From: Limimaricola sp. G21655-S1
GTDB taxonomy: Bacteria; Pseudomonadota; Alphaproteobacteria; Rhodobacterales; Rhodobacteraceae
DNA: 64,000 nucleotides
Direction of reading: 5' to 3'
Assembly (NCBI RefSeq): GCF_027213785.1
Contig: NZ_JAPWGO010000012.1
Span: forward strand, 59,302-123,301
How positions within the stretch are numbered: the first letter of the stretch is position 1; each line of letters opens with the position of its first letter. The translations under genes were made by a program, and so were the position numbers. Below the pieces are notes generated by a model. The model made no database searches, had not been told where the DNA came from, and saw only the letters and a program-made list of their open reading frames with translations. This document shows positions 8,915 to 17,089 of this stretch, one piece after another.

Positions 8915-9483
8915 CAGGCTGCGACGGGCCGGACCTCGACCACTTCGGGGATGTAGTGGCGCAGCAGGTTCTCGATGCCCATCTTGAGCGTCAGCGTCGA
9001 GGAGGGGCAGCCGGCGCAGGCGCCCTGCATGTGCAGATAGACCACACCACGGTCGAAGCCGTGGAAGGTGATGTCGCCGCCATCCTGCGCCACGGCGGGC
9101 CGCACGCGGGTGTCGAGCAATTCCTTGATCTGCTCGACGATGGCGCCGTCCTCGCCGGTATGTTCGGCATGGCCGCCCGAGGCGCTGTTCGAGGTGCCGT
9201 CGTCGATCGCCGGGGCGCCGGACTGGAAATGCTCCATCACCGCGCCGAGCACGGCGGGCTTGATGTGATCCCACTCGACGGCTTCGGTCTTGGTCACGGT
9301 GACGAAGTCGGAGCCGAGGAACACGCCGGCCACGCCGCCGGTCGCGAAGATGCGCTTGGCCAGGGGGCTCGACTGCGCGGCTTCCTCGGAGGGGAAATCG
9401 GCCGTGCCCATCTCGAGCACGGTCTGCCCCGGCAGGAACTTCAGCGTCGCGGGGTTCGGCGTGGATTCGGTCTGGATGAACAT
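8914..9483 (-). CDS. NifU-like Fe-S cluster carrier (Nfu)
   Basis: A 189-residue Fe-S scaffold/carrier. Residues 1-88 form the Nfu N-terminal domain (MFIQTESTPNPATLKFLPG). A flexible Gly/Ser-rich linker (about 88-112) follows, and then the NifU C-terminal domain with the cluster-binding CAGC (Cys156, Cys159) inside GACAGCPSST. Both cysteines are present, so it should carry a [4Fe-4S] cluster between two protomers. It leads a unit with tsaB and rimI and is preceded by a sigma-70-like promoter with an Irr-type box just upstream, suggesting iron control. Confidence 0.9.
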   Translation of the reverse strand: MFIQTESTPNPATLKFLPGQTVLEMGTADFPSEEAAQSSPLAKRIFATGGVAGVFLGSDFVTVTKTEAVEWDHIKPAVLGAVMEHFQSGAPAIDDGTSNSASGGHAEHTGEDGAIVEQIKELLDTRVRPAVAQDGGDITFHGFDRGVVYLHMQGACAGCPSSTLTLKMGIENLLRHYIPEVVEVRPVAA

Positions 9484-9509
9484 CGGACCACCTTTCGTTT
9501 CAGGTCCCC

Positions 9510-9538
9510 GATATGCGCCTCGCCGGACCCGAAGTCAA
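9510..9538 (-). promoter_or_regulatory. Candidate sigma-70 promoter of nfu-tsaB-rimI
   Basis: On the minus strand, TTGACT (9538-9533) is followed after 17 bases by CATATC (9515-9510), about 26 bases before the nfu start codon. The -35 matches the consensus at five of six positions, the -10 more weakly. The Irr-like box ends 2 bases upstream of the -35. Confidence 0.5.
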
Positions 9539-9540
9539 GA

Positions 9541-9557
9541 TTTGGAACGGTTCTAAA
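9541..9557. promoter_or_regulatory. Irr/ICE-type iron-response box
   Basis: The 17 bases TTTGGAACGGTTCTAAA match the alphaproteobacterial Irr box TTTAGAAYNRTTCTAAA (consensus from memory) at 16 of 17 positions and form an almost perfect inverted repeat. The box lies just upstream of the -35 of the nfu promoter, 58 bp before the start codon. Irr is a haem-responsive Fur-family regulator; whether it activates or represses here cannot be read from sequence. Confidence 0.6.
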
Positions 9558-9575
9558 TCGCCCGTCGGCAGTGGC

Positions 9576-10031
9576 TCAGGTAATCGCCTCGAGCCGCTCC
9601 TTGGAGATGTCGCCCGGCACGATGGTGATCGGCACCGGCAGGCTGCCGGCCTCGCGGGTGAGCTGGCTCACCAATGGCCCCGGTCCCTTGCGGTCGTCGC
9701 CCGCGCCGAGCACCAGCACGCCGATCTCCGGGTCCTCGCGGATCTGGGCGAGGATCTCGGGCACCGCTTCGCCCTCGCGGATCACCAGATCGGGATGCAC
9801 GTTCTGGCGGTCGCGCATCCACTTGGCGAAGACCTCGAAATGCACCTCGATGCGCTCGCGCGCCTCGGCCCGCATGATCTCGCCCACCCCCACCCAATGG
9901 TTGAACTCGTCCGGGGGGATCACCGACAGGATGGTGACCCCGCCGCCGGTCTTGCCCGCGCGCATTGCCGCGAAACGCATCGCGTTGAGGCATTCGCGGG
10001 TATCGTCGAGGATCACGAGGAACTTGCGCAT
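9576..10031 (-). CDS. Universal stress protein (UspA family)
   Basis: A 151-residue single-domain Usp protein beginning with the beta-strand and Asp pair MRKFLVILDDTRECLNAMR. Near the C-terminus is VLVLGAGDDRKGPGPLVSQL, a variant of the ATP-binding G-2x-G-9x-G(S/T) motif: the Gly-Ala-Gly and the later Gly-Pro-Leu-Val are present, but the motif is not canonical, so ATP binding is uncertain. It follows the 407-residue membrane protein by 17 bases and may be cotranscribed with it and ilvE. Its role is general stress adaptation by family; the target is unknown. Confidence 0.85.
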   Translation of the reverse strand: MRKFLVILDDTRECLNAMRFAAMRAGKTGGGVTILSVIPPDEFNHWVGVGEIMRAEARERIEVHFEVFAKWMRDRQNVHPDLVIREGEAVPEILAQIREDPEIGVLVLGAGDDRKGPGPLVSQLTREAGSLPVPITIVPGDISKERLEAIT

Positions 10032-10048
10032 GGGTCGTCCTGTCGGAG

Positions 10049-11272
10049 CTATTCGGCCGGAGTGTGACCCAGCACCGGACGCGGGGCAACCGGGCGGTGT
10101 ATGGCCGGGCGGCGCAGCGGCGGGTCGGGGCGCAGCTGCGGCTGCGGCCGGGTCAGCGGCGGCTCGGCGCGCGGGGTGGGGGCCTTGTGCGCCGCCTGCC
10201 GGAGCTGCGCTTGCACCGGCGCGCGGATCAGCGACAGCAGCATCCGGCCGACCCGCTCACCGAGGAAGATCAGCACCTGTCCCGCCAGCAGCCACAAGAG
10301 CGCCGCCGCGCCGATCGCGAGGTCCGACAGCCGCACCAGCGCGCGGAAGGCTCGGCCCTTGCCGAGAATGTCGAGCGTGGCGCGGGTGTCCGGACCGGCG
10401 GCGTCCGAGAGCCGCGCCAGCCGCCGCGCATCGGCGGCGTCATCGACGTGGCGCAGCATCAGCACCGCGTCGGTGAGCGAGCTATTCGCGGCGACGCGGC
10501 CCAGATCCGAGGCCAGCTCGCCCACCCGGGCAAGCTTCACCGGATCGGCCACCTCGTCGAGACCCATCTTGCCCAAAGCGAGATCGTCGAGCCGATCCGG
10601 CCGGAAGCCGACATCGGACAGCCGCCGCAGCTCGTCGGCGAAGCTCGTGCTGACGGTGCCGAGCCGCCGCGCCAGCCGCAGCGAGGTCGCGCCGACCTTC
10701 ACCGTGGCGCTGGTGCCGCCCGAGGCCAGCACCAGGCCGGTGGCCCCGAGCCCGACGCCCGCGAGCGCCACCTCGATGCGGTCGATCTCCTCGCCGGCGA
10801 TGCCGGCCTGCGCCGCCCGCCTGAGCGCGTTCAGATCGCCCAGCGGCGTCATCTCGACGGTGACGCCGCACATCGCCAGAAGCGCCACGCGCGGGCAGGC
10901 GGTGATGTCGGCGGCGCAGACGGCACAGTTACGTGCCGCCGCCAGCGCCCCGGTCTCGCGCGCCTCCAGCGCCTGCATGCGGCCCAGAAGCGCCGGCGAG
11001 GGCGCGATGCCGTGACGCCCGCCCACCGCCGAAACCATGCGCATCGCGTCGAGATCCTCGGCCAGAAGCGCCCGGTCCATCTCGGCCATGTACCATTCCG
11101 GCGTCACCTCGCGCGCCAGGGCCGCGCGCAACTCCAGCGCCACCGCCTCGGTGCTGCGCTCCAGATAGGGCGCGGCGAAGGGGTTCTGCGACATCAAGAG
11201 CGCCAGCGCCACCGTGCTCAGCGCGACGGGCAGGAACGCCAGCAGCCGGTCGAGGGCGCGCCAGAGCCGCAT
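10049..11272 (-). CDS. Hypothetical two-TM membrane protein with extracytoplasmic Cys-rich segment
   Basis: A 407-residue protein I cannot place in a named family. A membrane segment near residues 10-28 is followed by a long helical extracytoplasmic domain containing a cysteine group (NCAVCAADITACPRVALLAMC, about 114-134). A second hydrophobic segment lies near 318-338. The Pro/Arg-rich cytoplasmic tail (about 360-407) has repeated RPxPxxRP-like units and looks disordered. The start is one base after the ilvE stop, so it is coupled to that gene, and usp follows closely. The cysteines could form disulfides or bind metal; nothing indicates an enzyme. Confidence 0.75.
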   Translation of the reverse strand: MRLWRALDRLLAFLPVALSTVALALLMSQNPFAAPYLERSTEAVALELRAALAREVTPEWYMAEMDRALLAEDLDAMRMVSAVGGRHGIAPSPALLGRMQALEARETGALAAARNCAVCAADITACPRVALLAMCGVTVEMTPLGDLNALRRAAQAGIAGEEIDRIEVALAGVGLGATGLVLASGGTSATVKVGATSLRLARRLGTVSTSFADELRRLSDVGFRPDRLDDLALGKMGLDEVADPVKLARVGELASDLGRVAANSSLTDAVLMLRHVDDAADARRLARLSDAAGPDTRATLDILGKGRAFRALVRLSDLAIGAAALLWLLAGQVLIFLGERVGRMLLSLIRAPVQAQLRQAAHKAPTPRAEPPLTRPQPQLRPDPPLRRPAIHRPVAPRPVLGHTPAE

Positions 11273-11273
11273 C

Positions 11274-12137
11274 TCAGCCCGCCGTCGCCGCCCAGTCCCA
11301 GTACATCTCGCGCACCCGCTTCGTCACCGGGCCGATCGCATAGGCCGTGTCGTCGAAGGCGGTGACCGGCGTGACCTTGTGCATGTTGCCCGACAGGAAC
11401 ACCTCGTCGGCGGCGTGCACGTCCTCGAAGGACATGGTGACCTCGTGCACCTTCACGCCATCGGCGCGCAGATTGGCGATGTGACGCGCCCGCGTGATGC
11501 CCGCGAGGAAGGTGCCGTTGGGGATCGGGGTGAAGACCTCGCCGTCGCGCACGATGAAGACGTTGGAGCTGGCGCTTTCGGCGACATTGCCCAGCGCGTC
11601 GGCCACCAGCGCGTTGCCGAAGCCCTTCGCGCGCGCCTCGGCGATCATCCGGGCGTTGTTGGGGTAGAGGCAGCCCGCCTTGGCGTTGACCACCGCATCC
11701 TCCATCACGGGGCGGCGGAAACGGGTGGTGGTGAGCGTGGTCGAAGCGTCGGGCGGCGCCATCGGGATCGTTTCCAGCGCCACGGCGAAGCCGGTCGCGC
11801 CCTCCTTGGGCAGGATGCCCAGATGGCCACCATCGAGTGCCCAGTACATCGGTCGGATGTAGATCGCGGCATCCTTCGGGCAGGCGGCCAGCCCCTCGCG
11901 GACGATGCCGACCATCTCCTGCGTCGAGACGGTGGGGGTGATCATCAGCGCCTCGGCCGAGGCATTGGCCCGGGCACAGTGGCGGTCGAGATCGGGCGCG
12001 AGGCCATGTGCGTAGCGCGCACCGTCGAACACCGTCGTGCCGAGCCACGCGCCGTGATCAGAGGCACGGATCACGGCGATGTCGCCCTTGTGCCAACGCC
12101 CTTCGTAATAGGTCCGGATATCGGTGCCCGTCGCCAT
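11274..12137 (-). CDS. ilvE: Branched-chain-amino-acid aminotransferase (class IV)
   Basis: A 287-residue PLP enzyme of fold type IV interconverting Val, Leu and Ile with their 2-oxo acids. The PLP lysine is Lys153 in AVVNAKAGCLYPNN, preceded by the strand TRFRRP. The phosphate-binding SSNVFIV and GITRAR motifs are present. D-amino-acid transaminase or aminodeoxychorismate lyase are alternatives in this fold, but the IYIRPMYW segment fits BCATs better. It heads a likely operon with the 407-residue membrane protein and usp. Confidence 0.82.
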   Translation of the reverse strand: MATGTDIRTYYEGRWHKGDIAVIRASDHGAWLGTTVFDGARYAHGLAPDLDRHCARANASAEALMITPTVSTQEMVGIVREGLAACPKDAAIYIRPMYWALDGGHLGILPKEGATGFAVALETIPMAPPDASTTLTTTRFRRPVMEDAVVNAKAGCLYPNNARMIAEARAKGFGNALVADALGNVAESASSNVFIVRDGEVFTPIPNGTFLAGITRARHIANLRADGVKVHEVTMSFEDVHAADEVFLSGNMHKVTPVTAFDDTAYAIGPVTKRVREMYWDWAATAG

Positions 12138-12233
12138 GCCTGTCCTCCGCTTTGGAGCGCAGGCTAGGCCAGCGGCGCATATCGGTCGAGAGGCGGCGGC
12201 GATCCGCCGATCCGCAACGCCCGGGCGTTGCGC

Positions 12234-12719
12234 TCAAGCCTCGGCCAGCAGCGCCTCGAGATCGAGCCGGGCATTGCGCATCGAAAGCCCGCCCCCGGCA
12301 TCGCGCGGCCAGTCGGCCTCGGCGCGGTCGCGGTAGATCTCGACCCCGTTGCCGTCCGGGTCGCGGAAGTAGATCGCCTCGCTCACCCCGTGATCCGCGG
12401 CCCCCTCGATCTCGACCCCGGCCGCGATGACCCGCCGCAGCGCCTGCGCCAATGACTTGCGGTCCGGGTAGAGGATCGCGGTGTGGAAGAGACCGGTATG
12501 GCCCGGCGGCGGCGGCACCGCGCCGAGGCTCTCCCAGGTGTTGAGGCCGATATGGTGGTGATAGCCCCCGGCCGAGAGAAAGGCGGCGCCGGCGCCGTAT
12601 CGCTGCATCAGCTCGAAACCCAGCACCTCGCCGTAGAAGGCGATGGCACGGTCGAGATCGGCGACGCGCAGATGCACGTGACCGATGCGGGTCGCGGCAG
12701 GGGCGATGGTGGTGGTCAT
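12234..12719 (-). CDS. VOC family ring-cleavage dioxygenase/glyoxalase-like protein
   Basis: A 161-residue protein of the vicinal-oxygen-chelate superfamily with two beta-alpha-beta-beta-beta modules. Candidate metal ligands are His16 (IGHVHLRVAD), the His in GLFHTAIL and the Glu in DPDGNGVEIYRD, the usual H-H-E set. The DPDGNGVEIYRDR ending resembles catechol-2,3-dioxygenase (CatE)-like proteins rather than lactoylglutathione lyase. The substrate is unknown. The open frame continues upstream for over 200 codons, but the ATG chosen begins the domain and precedes the divergent L,D-transpeptidase promoter region. Confidence 0.8.
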   Translation of the reverse strand: MTTTIAPAATRIGHVHLRVADLDRAIAFYGEVLGFELMQRYGAGAAFLSAGGYHHHIGLNTWESLGAVPPPPGHTGLFHTAILYPDRKSLAQALRRVIAAGVEIEGAADHGVSEAIYFRDPDGNGVEIYRDRAEADWPRDAGGGLSMRNARLDLEALLAEA

Positions 12720-12905
12720 TTCGGCTCTCCGGTCCTGACGGGTTCTACCGCCCAGATAGGGGCTCCGCCCGGGGCGCGGCAGTCGCCAGTTTCGCACGGC
12801 ATCGGTGCAACAGCGCGAAAGCGCGATGCCGCCGCTCGCGCCGACGTGAGTTGATCCTCCCGCGCGGGAAGGGGGAAAGGAGGCCCAAACAGGCAAGGAG
12901 TTCCC

Positions 12906-13457
12906 ATGACCCAGACCCGACGCGGTTTCATCGCCAGCGGCGCCGCTGGCCTCGTCACGCTCGCCGCACCGGCCATCGCCGCCCAGAGCGCGGTGCAGCG
13001 CAACGTCTCTGCGCTGCAGAAGATCGACTGGCGCGACCATTTCGACGCGCTGGGCGTGGGGGTCATCGTCGCCGACACCAAGGCCCGCGCGGTGCATTTC
13101 TGGGGCGGCGACGGCGAAACCTACCGGCTCTACCCCTCGTCGGTGCCGGTCAGCCCGGAGCTGACCAAGCTCGGCTACACCGAGGTGGTGCGCAAGGTCG
13201 ACGGGCCGACATGGACCCCGACGCCGTCGATGCGCGAGCGTGACCCGTCGCTCCCGGCCGTGGTCCCCCCCGGTCCCGGCAACCCGCTGGGCACCCATGC
13301 TCTCTACCTGTCTTGGCAGTACTACCGCATCCACGGCACCCACGACACGCGCAAGATCGGGCGCCCGTCCTCGGATGGCTGCATCGGTCTCTACAACGAG
13401 CACATCGCCAAGCTCTACGCGCTGGTCGAAACCGGCACGCAGGTGCGACTGATCTGA
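12906..13457 (+). CDS. L,D-transpeptidase (YkuD domain), Tat-exported
   Basis: A 183-residue exported enzyme. The N-terminus TRRGFIASGAAGLVTLAAPA (about 4-23) carries a twin-arginine-like signal. The YkuD catalytic signature is present: His143 in RIHGTHD and Cys159 in SSDGCIGLYN. The common SHGC is SDGC here, and the Arg usually two residues after the Cys is Gly. Family members form 3-3 peptidoglycan crosslinks or attach proteins to peptidoglycan. The AAGGAG ribosome site before the ATG fixes the start. A hairpin follows the stop. Confidence 0.87.
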   Translation: MTQTRRGFIASGAAGLVTLAAPAIAAQSAVQRNVSALQKIDWRDHFDALGVGVIVADTKARAVHFWGGDGETYRLYPSSVPVSPELTKLGYTEVVRKVDGPTWTPTPSMRERDPSLPAVVPPGPGNPLGTHALYLSWQYYRIHGTHDTRKIGRPSSDGCIGLYNEHIAKLYALVETGTQVRLI

Positions 13458-13464
13458 GCCGTTC

Positions 13465-13497
13465 CGGCGGAAGGGGACGACGCGCCCCTTCCTGCCG
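13465..13497 (+). terminator. Hairpin after the L,D-transpeptidase gene
   Basis: A 12-bp stem with one bulge (CGGCGGAAGGGG pairing with CCCCTTCCTGCCG) starts 8 bases after the stop codon. It lacks a T-run, so termination strength is uncertain. Confidence 0.5.
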
Positions 13498-13663
13498 TGT
13501 CCCGGGTCGCAGGTGCGAGCAGCCTGATCGCTGCGCCACTTGCGACCCTTCGGATTGCGTATTTCTGGAACGAAGTGGCCATGCGGCGCGCCTGCCTTCC
13601 TGCCGTTTCCGCTGAAGCAATACGGCTTTAGGCAGGCTGGGGCGGGGTTTCTGCTCGTCTCGA

Positions 13664-13692
13664 GGGACAGGGCGCATGGCGCGCCCCGTCCC
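13664..13692 (-). terminator. Hairpin after trpS
   Basis: A 12-bp stem with one mismatch (arms 13664-13675 and 13681-13692, 5-base loop) lies 6 bases downstream of the trpS stop on the minus strand. No T-run follows. Confidence 0.5.
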
Positions 13693-13697
13693 GGGGC

Positions 13698-14714
13698 TCA
13701 GCGAATGAGTCCCATGATCTCGGAGGTTTTCGCGACGATCGGTTCGGCGATGGCGCGGGCCCGCTCGGCGCCGCGGGCCATGATCCGGTCGATCTCGGCC
13801 GGATCATCCATGAGCCGCGCCATCTCCGACGAGATCGGTGCCAGCTTTTCGACCGCGAGATCGGCGAGCGCCGGTTTAAACTGGCCCCAGCCGGCACCGC
13901 CATGCTCGGCGATCACCTGTTCCGCCGTCATTCCCGACAGGCCCGCATAGATGTCGACGAGGTTCTTCGCCTCGGGCCGGTCGGCGAGGCCGTCGAGGCT
14001 CTCGGGCAGCGGCGCCGGATCGGTGCGCGCCTTCTTGAACTTCTTGGCGATGGCGTCGGCATCGTCGGTCATGTTGATCCGCTCCATGTCGCTCTCGCCC
14101 GACTTCGACATCTTCTTGGTGCCGTCGCGCAGGTTCATCACCCGCATCGCCGGACCCTCGATCACCGGGGTGGTGAGCGGGAAGAAATCGGTCTTGTAGT
14201 CGTGATTGAACTTGGCGGCGATGTCGCGGGTCAGTTCGACATGCTGCTTCTGATCCTCGCCAACCGGCACATGCGTGGCATGGTAGGCGAGGATGTCGGC
14301 GGCCATCAGCGACGGGTAGGCGTAAAGGCCGAGGCTCTGCTTCTCGGCATTCTTGCCCGCCTTTTCCTTGAACTGCGTCATCCGGTTCATCCAGCCCACG
14401 CGCGCGACGCAATTGAACAGCCAGCCCAGCTCGGCATGGGCCGAAACGCGGCTCTGGTTGAACAGGATCGACTTTTCCGGGTCGACGCCCGAGGCGAGGT
14501 AGCCCGCCGCCACCTCGCGGGTGGCGCGGCGCAGCTCTTCCGGCTCCTGCCAGACCGTGATCGCGTGCAGGTCGACGACGCAATAGATCGTCTCGAATTC
14601 GCCGCCCTGCATCTCGACGAAGCGCTTGATGGCCCCCAGATAGTTGCCGAGTGTCAGACCCCCCGAGGGCTTGATGCCGGAAAAGACGCGGGGGGCGAAC
14701 GTGGTGGCGGTCAT
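13698..14714 (-). CDS. trpS: Tryptophanyl-tRNA synthetase
   Basis: A 338-residue class I aminoacyl-tRNA synthetase charging tRNA-Trp. The HIGH-type motif appears as [17 protein letters not shown] (about 8-24), the usual TrpRS variant, and KMSKS is intact near residue 203 ([11 protein letters not shown]). The [27 protein letters not shown] stretch binds tryptophan. The length is standard. It is transcribed away from the rhomboid-like gene and ends in a hairpin. Confidence 0.96.
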   Translation of the reverse strand: MTATTFAPRVFSGIKPSGGLTLGNYLGAIKRFVEMQGGEFETIYCVVDLHAITVWQEPEELRRATREVAAGYLASGVDPEKSILFNQSRVSAHAELGWLFNCVARVGWMNRMTQFKEKAGKNAEKQSLGLYAYPSLMAADILAYHATHVPVGEDQKQHVELTRDIAAKFNHDYKTDFFPLTTPVIEGPAMRVMNLRDGTKKMSKSGESDMERINMTDDADAIAKKFKKARTDPAPLPESLDGLADRPEAKNLVDIYAGLSGMTAEQVIAEHGGAGWGQFKPALADLAVEKLAPISSEMARLMDDPAEIDRIMARGAERARAIAEPIVAKTSEIMGLIR

Positions 14715-14792
14715 GGCGCGTGTCCTGCTGGAAACCGGGTGGCATTCCGATTAGCCATGCCCCCTGTCGAGGTCAACCGAAGGGACCTGAGG

Positions 14793-15506
14793 ATGCGACC
14801 GCAAGGTTATTACGAACGCCCCGATCCGAACCACGCGCCGATGGAAGGCCCGTTCGGTACGTTGCCGCCGCTGATCGTGGTGCTTGCACTGGCGATGGCG
14901 GGGATCGAGGCGGCGTTGTCGCTCGGGGCCACCGGGCTCGTCGGCGGGCCGCAGGCGGTGGGCTGGCGTATCGGCGCGATCGAGGGCTGGGGTTTCGCCC
15001 CTGCGGTGCTCGACCGAGTGCTGACGGGCTGGGATTGGGGCCTTGCCTCGCGGCTTCTGAGCTACCCCTTCGTGCATATGAGCATGACCCATGCGCTCTT
15101 CGCGGTGGCACTGCTGCTGGCGCTGGGCAAGTTCGTGGGGGAGGTGCTGCATCCGGTCGCTCTGGGCGTGATGCTGGTCGCAACGACGCTGGCGGGCGGG
15201 CTGGCCTTCGGGCTGTTCATCAGCACCAACTACCCGCTGATCGGCGCCTTTCCGGCGGTCTACGGGCTGATCGGTGGTTTCACCTACCTGATGTGGTTGC
15301 AACTCGGTCGCGCCGGCTCGAACCGGCTCGCCGCCTTCCGGCTGATCAGCGTGCTGCTGGCGCTTCAGCTCGTGTTCGGTCTGATGTTCGGCGCCGACCC
15401 CTCATGGGTAGCCGACGCCGCCGGCTTCGTGACCGGGCTCGCGCTGTCGCCGCTGCTCGCGCCGGGTGGCACCCGCGCTTTCCTCGCGCGGTTGCGGGCG
15501 CGCTAG
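14793..15506 (+). CDS. Rhomboid-fold membrane protein lacking catalytic residues (pseudoprotease)
   Basis: A 237-residue protein with six or seven membrane segments aligning with the rhomboid fold (FVHMSMTHALFA, YGLIGGFTYLMW, GFVTGLAL). The protease residues are missing. The GxSG nucleophile site reads GAFPA (151-155, Ser to Phe), the HxxxN oxyanion element reads HALFA (100-104, Asn to Ala), and the AHxxG histidine site reads ADAAG (207-211, His to Asp). So it is probably an inactive, iRhom/derlin-like membrane protein, though automatic annotation would call it a protease. An in-frame ATG 36 bases upstream is an alternative start. Its 3' end overlaps murJ tail to tail. Confidence 0.8.
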   Translation: MRPQGYYERPDPNHAPMEGPFGTLPPLIVVLALAMAGIEAALSLGATGLVGGPQAVGWRIGAIEGWGFAPAVLDRVLTGWDWGLASRLLSYPFVHMSMTHALFAVALLLALGKFVGEVLHPVALGVMLVATTLAGGLAFGLFISTNYPLIGAFPAVYGLIGGFTYLMWLQLGRAGSNRLAAFRLISVLLALQLVFGLMFGADPSWVADAAGFVTGLALSPLLAPGGTRAFLARLRAR

Positions 15507-17089
15507 CGCCGCACCGCGCGACGGAACTCGGCGAGGCGGAACGCGCCCAGGAGCTGGCCGAAGCCGAAATAGCCGGCCATGCCGATCGCCACGAGCAGCG
15601 CCAGCGCGAGGTAGCGCACCGAGGCGGTGGCAAGGAACGGGCCGAGCAGGGCGGCGGTGCCGAGCAGCAGCGCCCCCATCAGCGCCGAGGCGCCGCAGAT
15701 CCGCCATAGCCGGTGGCGGAACCGGTCGTCCCATTCGGCGGCGTGACCCATGGAGCGCGAGCCGCGCCACAACAGCCAGACCATCGTCCAACCCGCGAGA
15801 GTCGTGCCCAGCGCCGCGGCGATGAAGCCGATCACCGGGGCTAGACCCACCGCCACCACCACGTTCACCAGCATCGCAGCAAGCGCGTAGCGGAACGGCG
15901 ATCGCGTGTCCTCGCGCGCGAAGAACAGCGGTTGCAGCGCCTTTTGCAGCACGAAGGCAGGCAGGCCGAGGCCGTAGACCGCCACCGCCAGCGCCGTCGC
16001 CATGGTGTCGTCGGTGGTGAAGGCGCCACGCTCGAACAGTACCGAGACCAGCGGCACCGGGATCACCACGAGCGCCACGGCGGCGGGGATGGTCAGGGCA
16101 AGGCTCATTTCGGCGGCGCGGTTGAAGGCGTCGCGCCCGCCCGCTTCGTCGCCTGCGCGCAGCCGCCGTGAGAGATCGGGCAGGAGCACCACGCCCACGG
16201 CGATGCCGACCACGCCCAGGGGCAGCTGGTAGAGCCGGTCGGCATAGTTGAGCCAGGCCACCGCGCCCTCGAAGAAGCTGGCCACCTGGCGGCCGACCAG
16301 CAGGTTGATCTGCACCACGCCACCTGCGAGCGCCGCCGGTGCAGCGATCACGGCGAGCTTCTTCAACTCGGGCGTGAGGCGCGGCCGTGCGAGCCGCAGG
16401 TGGAAGCCCGCGCGCTTGGCGGCGATCCAGACGAGGCCGAGCTGTACCAGCCCGGCGAGCGGCACCGAGGCGGCGAGGGTGTCGCCGACCCTGAGACCCA
16501 GCGCCCGGTCGATGCCCAGCCCGAGGCTTTCCGACGGGTCGCGCCCCATCGCCGCGCCGGCCAGCACCGCCACGATGAAGATGACGTTCAAAAGCACCGG
16601 CGCCGCCGCCGCGGCCATGAAGCGGCCTGTGGCGTTCAGCACGCCCGAGACCAGCGCCGCGAGCGAGATGAACAGGATGTAGGGAAAGGCCAGCCGCCCG
16701 TATTCGACCGCAAGCTCGAAGCGCTCGTCTTCGGCGAAGCCCGAGGCCATGGCGAAGACCAGCCCCGGCATGGCGACGATGCCGATCACGGTGAAGATCG
16801 TGAGCAGGAAGGCCATGCCCGCAAAGGCTTCCTGCGCGAAACGCTCGGCGTCCTCGCCCGCCTCGACCTTTTTCGAGAACATCGGCACGAAGGCCATGTT
16901 GAACGCGCCCTCGGCGAAGAATCGGCGGAACATGTTGGGCAGGGAGAAGGCCACGAGGAAGGCTTCGGCCACCGGGCCCGCGCCGAGATAGCCCGCGATC
17001 ATGATGTCGCGGGCGAATCCGAAGACGCGGGAGAGGAGGGTCCAGATGCCGACGGTGAGAAAGCCCTGCACGAGGCGGATGGGCTTCAA
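15503..17089 (-). CDS. murJ: Lipid II flippase MurJ
   Basis: A 528-residue MOP-superfamily transporter with about 14 membrane segments that flips lipid II across the inner membrane for peptidoglycan synthesis. Family marks are the N-terminal TLLSRVFGFARDIMIAGYLG, the ANMFRRFFAEGAFNMAFVP region (about 50-68) and the conserved charged positions in TM1-TM2. It starts four bases inside the glnD stop (ATGA overlap). It meets the rhomboid-like gene tail to tail with a 4-base overlap. Confidence 0.95.
   Translation of the reverse strand: MKPIRLVQGFLTVGIWTLLSRVFGFARDIMIAGYLGAGPVAEAFLVAFSLPNMFRRFFAEGAFNMAFVPMFSKKVEAGEDAERFAQEAFAGMAFLLTIFTVIGIVAMPGLVFAMASGFAEDERFELAVEYGRLAFPYILFISLAALVSGVLNATGRFMAAAAAPVLLNVIFIVAVLAGAAMGRDPSESLGLGIDRALGLRVGDTLAASVPLAGLVQLGLVWIAAKRAGFHLRLARPRLTPELKKLAVIAAPAALAGGVVQINLLVGRQVASFFEGAVAWLNYADRLYQLPLGVVGIAVGVVLLPDLSRRLRAGDEAGGRDAFNRAAEMSLALTIPAAVALVVIPVPLVSVLFERGAFTTDDTMATALAVAVYGLGLPAFVLQKALQPLFFAREDTRSPFRYALAAMLVNVVVAVGLAPVIGFIAAALGTTLAGWTMVWLLWRGSRSMGHAAEWDDRFRHRLWRICGASALMGALLLGTAALLGPFLATASVRYLALALLVAIGMAGYFGFGQLLGAFRLAEFRRAVRR

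Noticed and set aside
13565..13600. GGAAC near 13565 as another EcfG promoter
   Set aside because: No CGTT at 16-17 bases downstream and no gene start follows on that strand.
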